DNA of 64,000 nt from Candidatus Desulfofervidaceae bacterium (GTDB taxonomy: Bacteria; Desulfobacterota; Desulfofervidia; Desulfofervidales; Desulfofervidaceae): NCBI GenBank assembly GCA_027064585.1, contig JAMOPI010000037.1:1-64000 (forward strand), in the 5' to 3' direction. Under the pieces are notes generated by a model. It ran no database searches. It had not been told where the DNA came from and saw only the letters and a program-made list of their open reading frames with translations. Positions 45,875 through 53,210 of the stretch are shown here, one piece after another (the first letter of the stretch is position 1; each line of letters opens with the position of its first letter). The position numbers and the translations under genes were made by a program.

Positions 45875-46999
45875 CTAAGGTTTTAAAGTTATAATATTCA
45901 ACAATAGATTAGCAGATTTTTCCATATCTTGTAAAGGGATGAGTTCTTCACAAGTGTGTACTTTTTTCATACCCGTGCCTATAATGATACTTACGATGCC
46001 CTTGTCGTTAAAAATGTTGGCATCACTACCTCCCCCACTTACCTTTAACTGCATGTTTAAACCCAACCTTTCGCCCGCCCTTTTTGCCAACTGAATAAGG
46101 GGATGATCTTCTTTCACATACATTAAAGGATAGTCATCTTTAACACTAATTTCTATCTTTGGCAGATCCCCCTTTTTAGGCACGGCTTTAAGAGTCTCTT
46201 TAAAGGCATTTATAATCTTCTCTGTTTGGGCTTCTAGCTTTTCTTTTTTGTGACTCCTTACTTCACCTTTTATCACTACCTCATCCGGTACGATGTTTGT
46301 GGCCGTGCCGCCTTCTATTAGTCCTAGATTACAGGTGGTTTCTTCATCAATACGTCCTAGCTGTAAAGAAGATATAGCCTTTGCCGCTAACCAGATGGCA
46401 TTAATGCCTTCTTCTGGATGCACTCCAGCATGAGCAGCCTTACCCATGACCTTAATTTGCAAACGGTTAGCCGTTGGGGCCCGATGGATGATTTCCGCCG
46501 GATTGCCTCCATCCAAAACTAATCCCCACTTGGCCTTAAGGAGAGAATAATCCAGATGTTTTGCGCCTAAAAGGCCAATCTCTTCGCAGATGGTAAATAC
46601 AGGTTGTAAGGGCGGATGCGGAAGATTATGTTCTTTGATGGTCCTTAATACTTCCAAAATAATGGCTACACCCGATTTATCATCTGCCCCCAAAATAGTT
46701 GTGCCGTCACTTTTGAGAATGCCGTTTTTTTCTCTGACGACTATTTCCTCTCCTGGCTTCTGCACCGTATCCAGGTGGGCATTGAGCATAAGGGGAATAT
46801 CTCCTTCTCCGTCTACCCAGCCAACGATGTTGCCACAAGTACTTCCTAATACATCTTTGGCCTTATCCTCTGTCCACGCAATCCCAAGCTCGTTTAAATA
46901 TTCCTTGACATAACTGGCTACTAGTCCTTCTTGTTTGGAAGGACTAGCCAGACGAACTAGGTGAATAAAGGTCTCCTTTAGTCTTTCTAGGTTAATCAT
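45875..46999 (-). CDS. M20-family metallopeptidase (PepT-like)
   Basis: ATG 46999 is preceded by AGGAGG eight bases away and overlaps the end of dxr by eight bases. The 374 residues contain the zinc ligands of the M20 fold: NAHLDTV, LGADDKSGVA, ICEEIGLLGA with the catalytic glutamate pair, LVLDGG, and the late VSGGGSDANIFND and HTCEELI. A dimerisation domain (NRLQIKVMGKAAHAGVHPEEGINA) is inserted. It probably trims peptides in the cytoplasm; the exact substrate is uncertain. Confidence 0.9.
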   Translation of the reverse strand: MINLERLKETFIHLVRLASPSKQEGLVASYVKEYLNELGIAWTEDKAKDVLGSTCGNIVGWVDGEGDIPLMLNAHLDTVQKPGEEIVVREKNGILKSDGTTILGADDKSGVAIILEVLRTIKEHNLPHPPLQPVFTICEEIGLLGAKHLDYSLLKAKWGLVLDGGNPAEIIHRAPTANRLQIKVMGKAAHAGVHPEEGINAIWLAAKAISSLQLGRIDEETTCNLGLIEGGTATNIVPDEVVIKGEVRSHKKEKLEAQTEKIINAFKETLKAVPKKGDLPKIEISVKDDYPLMYVKEDHPLIQLAKRAGERLGLNMQLKVSGGGSDANIFNDKGIVSIIIGTGMKKVHTCEELIPLQDMEKSANLLLNIITLKP

Positions 47000-48155
47000 T
47001 GTTGTTTCCTCCTGTTTCAATCAGAGACATGGTTTCCTTCCTTGCCCAATTATCTATAGCAAAAATGGTCTCTAAGTCCAAATCTTTTATCGGCTTATGT
47101 ATTTGCATCACGGCTTCAATCAAGCGAGGAATGTCTGTAAAGCCAATCTTTCCGCCTAAAAAGCTCTCTACGGCCACCTCGTTGGCGGCATTTAGCACCA
47201 CAGGCATGCTTCCTCCTATCTTAGCTGCCTTTAGGGCCAGCTTTAAACAGGGGAAGCGTTCAAAATCAGGAGGAAAAAAGCTTAGGTTATGTTCCCATAA
47301 GTTTAGAGGGGGTAAGGACAATTCCAGCCTTTCAGGATAGTTTAGGGCAAAGGCAATAGGAAGTTTCATGTCCGGTTGGCTTAAATGGGCAAAAATAGTG
47401 CCGTCTTTAAACTCCACCAAAGAGTGCACAAGACTTTGAGGGTGAATAAGGATCTTTATCCGTTCAAGCCCTAGGTCAAATAGCCACATGGCCTCAATGA
47501 CTTCTAGGCCCTTATTCATCAAGGTGGCCGAGTCCACACTGATCTTGGCCCCCATAGACCAACGGGGATGCTGAATGGCCTCTTGGGGCGTAATCCTACT
47601 TAGATCTACCTTCCTTTCCCAGAAGGGACCTCCAGAAGCCGTAAGGATAATGTGTTTTACTTCTTCTTTTCTTCTTCCAGACAAAAGCTGAAAAATAGCA
47701 CTGTGTTCGCTATCTACAGGTAGGAGTTGATCCTCCCGCTTAATGGCCTTTTTTATAAGATTGCCTCCAGTCACCAAGGCCTCTTTATTGGCTAGGGCAA
47801 CGGTTTTTTCAGCCTTTATAGCTGCCAAGGTGGGCTTTAGACCACTGATGCCCAACATGGCCGAAACGACAAGAGAAACTTCAGGCCGCGTAGCCAGTTC
47901 CACATATCCTTCCTCACCGTAAAGGATTTCTGTTTTTATTCCCTTGGGCAGGATTTTCTTTAATCCCTCTGCCCTTTCTTTATCAAGCATGCACACCCAT
48001 TTGGGTTTAAAGGTCAGGATTTGCTCTTTTAAGAGACTTACATTTTTCCCTGCCCCTAAGCCAAGCACCTTAAATCTTTCTGGGAATTGAGATACTACTT
48101 CCAAGGTTTGACGTCCGATAGAGCCCGTAGAACCCAGGATACTTAGGTATTTCAT
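46992..48155 (-). CDS. dxr: 1-deoxy-D-xylulose 5-phosphate reductoisomerase
   Basis: ATG 48155 overlaps the cdsA stop (ATGA). The 387-residue enzyme converts DXP to MEP in isoprenoid synthesis using NADPH. GSTGSIGRQTLEVV is the nucleotide-binding loop, and ALANKEALV, VDSEHSAIFQ, ASGGPFW and MNKGLEVIEAMWLF are the metal and substrate motifs. It follows uppS and cdsA, the usual order. Confidence 0.97.
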   Translation of the reverse strand: MKYLSILGSTGSIGRQTLEVVSQFPERFKVLGLGAGKNVSLLKEQILTFKPKWVCMLDKERAEGLKKILPKGIKTEILYGEEGYVELATRPEVSLVVSAMLGISGLKPTLAAIKAEKTVALANKEALVTGGNLIKKAIKREDQLLPVDSEHSAIFQLLSGRRKEEVKHIILTASGGPFWERKVDLSRITPQEAIQHPRWSMGAKISVDSATLMNKGLEVIEAMWLFDLGLERIKILIHPQSLVHSLVEFKDGTIFAHLSQPDMKLPIAFALNYPERLELSLPPLNLWEHNLSFFPPDFERFPCLKLALKAAKIGGSMPVVLNAANEVAVESFLGGKIGFTDIPRLIEAVMQIHKPIKDLDLETIFAIDNWARKETMSLIETGGNNND

Positions 48156-48943
48156 TTTAACCACCACTGCCAGATATAATAACTAAAGGGCAAGGCAAAT
48201 AATACCCCGTCAATTCTATCCAATAAGCCACCGTGACCTGGTAAAATTTGCCCACTATCCTTTAGCCCTGCATGACGTTTAATCACAGATTCAAAAAAAT
48301 CACCAACTTGTTCTATGATAGTTAAAAATGGGGCTAGAAACAGGGCCTTAAAATGGGCCGTTGGGAGAAAAGAGTTTGACAGGAGTCCCAGCACAAAGGC
48401 ACTGGCCATACCACCAAACAATCCCTCCCAGGACTTTTTGGGACTTACGGCTGGATAAAGCTTGTGCTTGCCAAAACGGCATCCCAAATAAAAGGCCCCG
48501 GTGTCGCTGGCAAAGACAATAAACAATGTCCAAAGTAGAAGGAACCTCCCTTTGATGAGAGAAAGGAAACAAAAGGCATGTCCCAAAAGAAGGGCAGGAT
48601 AGAGGAGACTAAGGGCGACAATAGGTAAGTGGGCAGTCAATTCAGGTTGACGTCCATAGGTAGCGATGAAGAAGAGAGCAAGAAGAAAGAAGGTAAGGAC
48701 TAGTCCCAAAAGGGGTCGGTGTGAAGCAAAGAAGAATAAAAACAAGATATTAAGGCAGAGGCAGAGATAAAGAAGGCTTTTTTGTTTAAGCTGCCATATC
48801 CTGGCATGCTCCCAAGTGGCAAAGCCCCCTATCAAAAGCACAAAGAAAGTAAAGAAAAATAAAGGTGAGCAAAGGACAAACCAAATGAGAATAGGCAAGG
48901 CCAGAATGGCCGTAAAGATGCGTTTTCTATGCTCTCTATTCAC
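48152..48943 (-). CDS. cdsA: Phosphatidate cytidylyltransferase
   Basis: The 263-residue membrane protein has about seven helices and the signature PKKSWEGLFGGMASAF and LPGHGGLLDRIDG. It makes CDP-diacylglycerol for phospholipid synthesis. The GTG start follows AGGAGA and overlaps the end of uppS by eight bases. Confidence 0.95.
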   Translation of the reverse strand: MNREHRKRIFTAILALPILIWFVLCSPLFFFTFFVLLIGGFATWEHARIWQLKQKSLLYLCLCLNILFLFFFASHRPLLGLVLTFFLLALFFIATYGRQPELTAHLPIVALSLLYPALLLGHAFCFLSLIKGRFLLLWTLFIVFASDTGAFYLGCRFGKHKLYPAVSPKKSWEGLFGGMASAFVLGLLSNSFLPTAHFKALFLAPFLTIIEQVGDFFESVIKRHAGLKDSGQILPGHGGLLDRIDGVLFALPFSYYIWQWWLK

Positions 48944-49679
48944 TCTTTCTTTCTCCTTTTAATTGTTCAGAAGTCTTGCCAAACCGGCGTTCGCGCCGCT
49001 GATAATCCTTTAAAGCCTTTATAAAATCCTCTTTGCCAAAGTCAGGCCACAGGGTAGGGGTAACATAAAGTTCAGCATAGGCAGCCTGCCAGATTAAAAA
49101 ATTACTTAGACGCATCTCCCCACTGGTGCGGATAATAAGATCAGGATCAGGCAAACCTTTTGTCCAGAGATAACGAGGAAAAAGAGTGGTGTCAATCTCT
49201 TCTGGTGTGATCTTTCCTGCTAGGACATCTTTAACAATTCCTTTAACCGCCTGAATGATTTCTTGCCGTCCGCCATAGCTTAAGGCCAAGTTTAAAATCA
49301 TCTGCTGGCAGTGGGTTGTCTTTTGAATGGCTTCTTGGATTATGTTATAGGTAGAAGCAGGAAGTAAACTTAGATCACCAGATACTCTAAATTGTATATC
49401 TTGCTTGATTATATTGGAAATCTCTTGTTTAAGGTACTTTTCCAACAGTTGCATGAGAAACTCTACTTCTTCCTTGGGTCGTTGCCAGTTTTCCAAGGAA
49501 AAGGTATAAAGGGTAAGGACTTTTATACCGATTTCTCTGGCTGCCTCTACGATTTCCTTGGCCCTTTTGGTACCTTCCTGATGACCAAAGAAACGAGGAC
49601 GCCCTCTCTTTTTTGCCCAGCGGCCATTGCCATCCATGATAACCGCTACATGTTTGGGAAGTTTATCCAAAGAAGGCAT
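48936..49679 (-). CDS. uppS: Undecaprenyl diphosphate synthase (cis-prenyltransferase)
   Basis: ATG 49679 is chosen because GGAGG lies seven bases before it; the alternative ATG 49694 has none. The 247 residues contain HVAVIMDGNGRWAKKRG, GHQEGTKRAKEIV, TLYTFSLENWQRP, NLALSYGGRQEI and LIIRTSGEMRLSNFLIWQ. It elongates FPP with IPP to make the lipid carrier of peptidoglycan synthesis. Confidence 0.97.
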   Translation of the reverse strand: MPSLDKLPKHVAVIMDGNGRWAKKRGRPRFFGHQEGTKRAKEIVEAAREIGIKVLTLYTFSLENWQRPKEEVEFLMQLLEKYLKQEISNIIKQDIQFRVSGDLSLLPASTYNIIQEAIQKTTHCQQMILNLALSYGGRQEIIQAVKGIVKDVLAGKITPEEIDTTLFPRYLWTKGLPDPDLIIRTSGEMRLSNFLIWQAAYAELYVTPTLWPDFGKEDFIKALKDYQRRERRFGKTSEQLKGERKSE

Positions 49680-49683
49680 TAAC

Positions 49684-50412
49684 TTATCCTCCATTTACGC
49701 TGCCACCATGCAGTTTATAGTTTTTTAACACAATTTGCCTTATTTTTTCTGCCAGTTTTTGTTTGTCTTTTTCCGTAAACCCCTTTACCTCTATAGGTTT
49801 GTCTATAACAATAGTAACCTCGCCTTTTTTTATCCGTTTTCCCCCCTTAGGCAGAATGTGTCTTGTGCCGATGATAGTCACCGGCACAATAGGCACCCCT
49901 GTCCGCAGGGCCAAAAGCATTCCTCCGCCCTTAAATGGTCTGATCCTTCCATCAAGGCTGCGCGTGCCTTCGGGAAAAACAATAATGGAATAGCCCTCTT
50001 TTATCTTTTTCATGGCCTTGAGTAAGGCCTTATATGCCTCCTTTGGGCTTTCTCGCTTTACGGGGATATAACCACAGGCCTTCATGCCCCATCCTACCAG
50101 GGGAATATAAAAAAGGCTCTGCTTGGCCATCCACTTAAATTGGACCGGTAAATAGGCCATCAGCGTAAAGATATCATATTGACTTTGATGATTGGCAGCA
50201 AAGACATATGGTCGTTTGAGATCAATGTTTTCAAGGCCAATGATTTTTACCTTTATCCCACTTACCCAAAGGATGGTCTTGGCCCAAAACCGAGCCAAAA
50301 GATGAGGTACTGTCCTCTTAGTCCAGGGCAAAAGGCTAGCTACAAGGGCAATAGGATAAAAGACAAAGCTTATGACAGCAATCCAGGTAAATACAAGAAA
50401 AAAGCGCAGCAT
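49684..50412 (-). CDS. plsC: 1-acyl-sn-glycerol-3-phosphate acyltransferase
   Basis: The 242-residue protein has N-terminal hydrophobic segments and the acyltransferase motifs AANHQSQYDIFTLM (HxxxxD), GYIPVKRE, FPEGTRS and VPIVPVTIIG. It makes phosphatidic acid, the substrate of CdsA encoded downstream. The end overlaps the uppS ribosome-binding region. Confidence 0.94.
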   Translation of the reverse strand: MLRFFLVFTWIAVISFVFYPIALVASLLPWTKRTVPHLLARFWAKTILWVSGIKVKIIGLENIDLKRPYVFAANHQSQYDIFTLMAYLPVQFKWMAKQSLFYIPLVGWGMKACGYIPVKRESPKEAYKALLKAMKKIKEGYSIIVFPEGTRSLDGRIRPFKGGGMLLALRTGVPIVPVTIIGTRHILPKGGKRIKKGEVTIVIDKPIEVKGFTEKDKQKLAEKIRQIVLKNYKLHGGSVNGG

Positions 50413-50418
50413 GATTAG

Positions 50419-50817
50419 TTAGCCTTTTATACACTTTACCCAAACTTTTCTGTTCCTAGGTCCATCGAATTCGCAGAAAAAGATGGCCTGCCAGGTGCCC
50501 AGCACAAGGCGATTGTTTTCTACAATCACCGTGACTGAGGAACCGATGAGACTGGCCTTTATATGGGCTGGAGAGTTGCCCTCTAAGTGTTTATAGTCGG
50601 CCTGCCAGGGGATAATCTGGTTAAGAATCTTCAAAATGTCTTCTGGAACACTAGGATCGGCATTTTCATTAATGGTTACCCCAGCAGTGGTATGAGGCAC
50701 ATAAACTACACAAATTCCGTCATCTATGTTATGCTTTTTTACTACTTCTTCTACCTTGGTCGTAATGTCAATAAATTGGGTACGTTTGGTAGTATTGACA
50801 TAGATAGTTTCAACCAT
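50419..50817 (-). CDS. YjbQ family (UPF0047) protein
   Basis: The 132-residue protein has FIDITTKVEEVV, VVYVPHTTAGVTINENADP, HIKASLIGSSVTV and the GTWQAIFFCEFDGPR signature. Members have a trimeric barrel fold with a conserved His/Asp/Cys site and show thiamin-phosphate-synthase activity in some bacteria; the natural role is unsettled. GGAGGAGAG precedes the ATG. Confidence 0.93.
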   Translation of the reverse strand: MVETIYVNTTKRTQFIDITTKVEEVVKKHNIDDGICVVYVPHTTAGVTINENADPSVPEDILKILNQIIPWQADYKHLEGNSPAHIKASLIGSSVTVIVENNRLVLGTWQAIFFCEFDGPRNRKVWVKCIKG

Positions 50818-50831
50818 GGCTTCTCTCCTCC

Positions 50832-51356
50832 TTAGGTGATAACGACCTCATCCTTGCTGTCTTTCTCCTCTAAATACACATCTACCCGTTCGTTCTTGGC
50901 CGTGGGCACATAAAGCCCAATGTAATTGGCCATAATCGGTAACTCGCGGTGATTTCTGTCAACAAGCACGGCTACTTCTATCTTTTGTGGTCGGCCAAAG
51001 TCCATAATGGCATCCATGGCGGCCCGGATGGTACGACCAGTGAAAATGACATCATCTACTAAAATAACAATTTTGTCGTCTATATTAAATGGAATTTCTG
51101 TCTTTTTTAAAAGGGGCTGTTGGGAAAGTCGTGTCCAGTCATCCCGGTAAAGGTTAATGTCCAGTGTGCCTAAAAAAGGAGATTTGCCCTCTATGTGAGT
51201 AATAATGTCCCGCAGGCGTTTAGCCAAAAATGCCCCGCCAGTGTGAATACCAATCAAGGCCAGATTTTCACCTCCCTTATTGTGTTCTAAGATTTCATAG
51301 GCAATGCGCATCAATGCCCTTTTCATTTCCTCGGCAGTCATGATTACCTTCGCCAT
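50832..51356 (-). CDS. pyrR: PyrR bifunctional regulator/uracil phosphoribosyltransferase
   Basis: I start at ATG 51356 behind GGAGAT; an upstream ATG 51368 is possible. The 174 residues include ALMRIAYEILEHN, LIGIHTGGAFLAKRL, the PRPP loop VILVDDVIFTGRTIRAAMDA and DRNHRELPI. In Firmicutes it binds pyr mRNA; here no pyr genes adjoin, so only the enzyme activity can be suggested. Confidence 0.94.
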   Translation of the reverse strand: MAKVIMTAEEMKRALMRIAYEILEHNKGGENLALIGIHTGGAFLAKRLRDIITHIEGKSPFLGTLDINLYRDDWTRLSQQPLLKKTEIPFNIDDKIVILVDDVIFTGRTIRAAMDAIMDFGRPQKIEVAVLVDRNHRELPIMANYIGLYVPTAKNERVDVYLEEKDSKDEVVIT

Positions 51357-51473
51357 TTTTATCTCCATCTCTACTCAGTTTATGAGATTCTCAGTGTAAC
51401 AGAAATAGTCCGAAAAGACAATGCAGCAGGAAGCGTGTAATGTGTGATGGGTAATGCGCAAAGCTTAGTATCT

Positions 51474-51947
51474 CCCAAAATCCGCGATTGATTTATAGTA
51501 TTCCGCAAAAATTGATGAAATTCCCTTCCTCCTTACTTAAAGAAATTATACGCCAAGGCCTCGTTAGGTGGTCAAGGGTCTACGCTCGCCTTGCTCGCTC
51601 CGACCTGCGCCTTTAGGCGCAGGCTGCGCCCTGCAGGCTTGCCCTTGACCACACTCGGCCTTGGCAAAAAGAAAAATCACAAAGGAGGAAAGGGAAAAAG
51701 AAATTTTCCTTTTTCCTTCTGGTCTCAAAAAGAAATTTGCGCCGAAGCGAGCGAAGTCAAGGCTGGCCGAAGGCCACTCGTAGGGCTTGCCCTTGACCGC
51801 ATGAGCGAGCGGAGGCGCTATAATTATAATTGGGCTTGAGGAAAAGATGAATGTTTTTCACCTTTTAGGTGAAAGACGTTTTTTAAAAAAATCGCTTTAT
51901 TACAGCCTACTTGTGGGCTCTATTGGAGGGCAATCACGGATTTTGGG
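51474..51947. repeat. Structured intergenic repeat, full-length copy C with target duplication
   Basis: The 474-bp copy has termini CCCAAAATCCGCGATTG and CAATCACGGATTTTGGG (one mismatch in 17 as inverted repeats) and is flanked on both sides by ATCT (51470-51473 and 51948-51951), a possible 4-bp target duplication. GCCAAGGCC (51552-51560) pairs with GGCCTTGGC (51657-51665), differing from copy B by a compensatory G-C to A-T change. The remaining modules match copy B. Confidence 0.87.
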
Positions 51948-51964
51948 ATCTATTTTTGCTTGTT

Positions 51965-51990
51965 TAATATTAAGCTTTAGGCTAATATTA
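51965..51990 (+). promoter_or_regulatory. Two TAATATTA boxes upstream of nikR, possible operator
   Basis: Two identical self-palindromic TAATATTA boxes lie 18 bp apart (51965-51972 and 51983-51990), about 50 bases before the nikR start. NikR proteins bind paired half-sites and often regulate themselves, so this is a reasonable operator, but no similar pair is evident before the nickel transporter operon. Confidence 0.35.
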
Positions 51991-52038
51991 ACTGATAAGA
52001 AAAGCTTATAATAAAAAATCTTTTGAAAGGAGTGCATA

Positions 52039-52455
52039 ATGGGTAATTTAGTCCGGTTTGGCATTTCTATGGAAGCAGGGTTATTAAGAGATTTTGATGA
52101 GTTTATTAAAAAAAAAGGATTTAAAAATCGTTCACAAGCCATTGCTCAGTGTCTAAGGGATTATCTTTCGCAAGCATTAGAAACCATTCCAGAGGCCGTG
52201 GTTACAGGGATAATTATTCTTGTTTATAATCATGAAAAACGTGACTTGGTAGATACCTTGATAGACCTTCAACATGCGTTTGTGGGCAATATTATTTCTA
52301 CCCTTCATGTTCACCTAGATCATCATCACTGTCTAGAAATTATTGTGGTCAAGGGCAAGACAAGCGATTTAAAGGAGTTGGCCAATAAGTTGATCAGCGT
52401 AAAGGGAGTAAAACAGGGTTGCTTCCGCGTGGTTTCTCCTGTCCAAGATGAATAA
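52039..52455 (+). CDS. nikR: Nickel-responsive regulator NikR
   Basis: The 138-residue protein has an N-terminal ribbon-helix-helix (LVRFGISMEAGLLRDFDEFI, RSQAIAQCLRDYL) and a C-terminal ACT-type domain with the nickel ligands in STLHVHLDHHHCLEIIVVKG. AAAGGAG precedes the ATG. With nickel bound it represses nickel uptake; the NikKMLQO-like operon at 31.9-35.4 kb is the likely target. It stands just before the hydrogenase genes. Confidence 0.95.
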   Translation: MGNLVRFGISMEAGLLRDFDEFIKKKGFKNRSQAIAQCLRDYLSQALETIPEAVVTGIIILVYNHEKRDLVDTLIDLQHAFVGNIISTLHVHLDHHHCLEIIVVKGKTSDLKELANKLISVKGVKQGCFRVVSPVQDE

Positions 52456-52559
52456 CTTCTCCCTTAAATTTTTTTTCTTTTTATCTCTTTACAGAAAACC
52501 TTTCTTAGTTTATAAGAACTGTAACACCTTTTTATAAAAAAGTAATATTGGAGGTAGAT

Positions 52560-53201
52560 ATGCCTATTTCGCTGGGGGTAGAGGCCGTAGGTGCCTTGGT
52601 TAACCGGTTTCCAGAGTTGTGCGGGGGATGTGGGCTTTGCGAAAAGGCCTGTCATAAAGAGGCCATCACCATGCAGATTAAGGCCTTAAAGGGCATGTGG
52701 CGGCGGCTGCCCGAGATAGACTTAAATAAGTGCATTAGGTGTGGTTATTGTGCCGCTGTATGTCAGAGTGGGGCGATTAAACAGGGGGTGGATACACTTA
52801 TTAAGATGCTCCTAGAAGAAAAACCCAAATATGTTGTTTTTTACTGCAACTGGGCGGGTTTATTAGGCAAAGAACTAGAGCTTTTAAAGAATTCTCTTCC
52901 CCAAGGCTGTCAGTTATTGCGTGTTATGTGTACAGGGCGAATTGAACCCAAGCAGATTCTGGAGCTTTTGCGGCAGGGGATAAAGGGTATATTGATCTTT
53001 GCTTGTCCTTTAGAAAGGTGTGAATACCAGTTAGGTAATTTTCGCCTTACCCATCGTGTAGCCTTGCTTAAGCAGATTTTAAAAGATGCCGGTTTTGACA
53101 GCGAGCGCATAGAGGCTGTATTTGAACGCCTAGATAGGGATCAGGTAGAGGCAAAAATAAAGAAATTTATAGGAAAGATTGAGCGTTTAGGATTACAATA
53201 G
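52560..53201 (+). CDS. Ferredoxin-FlpD/MvhD fusion, hydrogenase electron-transfer subunit
   Basis: ATG 52560 follows GGAGGTAG; 213 residues. The N-terminal half carries two [4Fe-4S] motifs (CGGCGLCEKACH and CIRCGYCAAVCQ). The second half matches FlpD/MvhD (YCNWAGLLG, LRVMCTGRIEPKQILE, GIKGILIFACPLERCEYQLGN), the subunit that joins hydrogenases or formate dehydrogenases to heterodisulfide-reductase-like electron-bifurcating complexes. The expected [2Fe-2S] cysteines of MvhD are only partly present. It is ten bases before the [FeFe] hydrogenase gene, so it is probably its partner. No hdrA gene is in the window. Confidence 0.85.
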   Translation: MPISLGVEAVGALVNRFPELCGGCGLCEKACHKEAITMQIKALKGMWRRLPEIDLNKCIRCGYCAAVCQSGAIKQGVDTLIKMLLEEKPKYVVFYCNWAGLLGKELELLKNSLPQGCQLLRVMCTGRIEPKQILELLRQGIKGILIFACPLERCEYQLGNFRLTHRVALLKQILKDAGFDSERIEAVFERLDRDQVEAKIKKFIGKIERLGLQ

Positions 53202-53210
53202 GAGGGAAGG

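Noticed and set aside
35620-51880. TTTCACCT-TTT-AGGTGAAA hairpins in the three repeats as extra binding sites for the sigma-54 activator
   Set aside because: They resemble the phoU palindrome, but lie inside the repeated elements at a fixed place, have no TGGCAC box about 60 bp away and do not precede matching genes.
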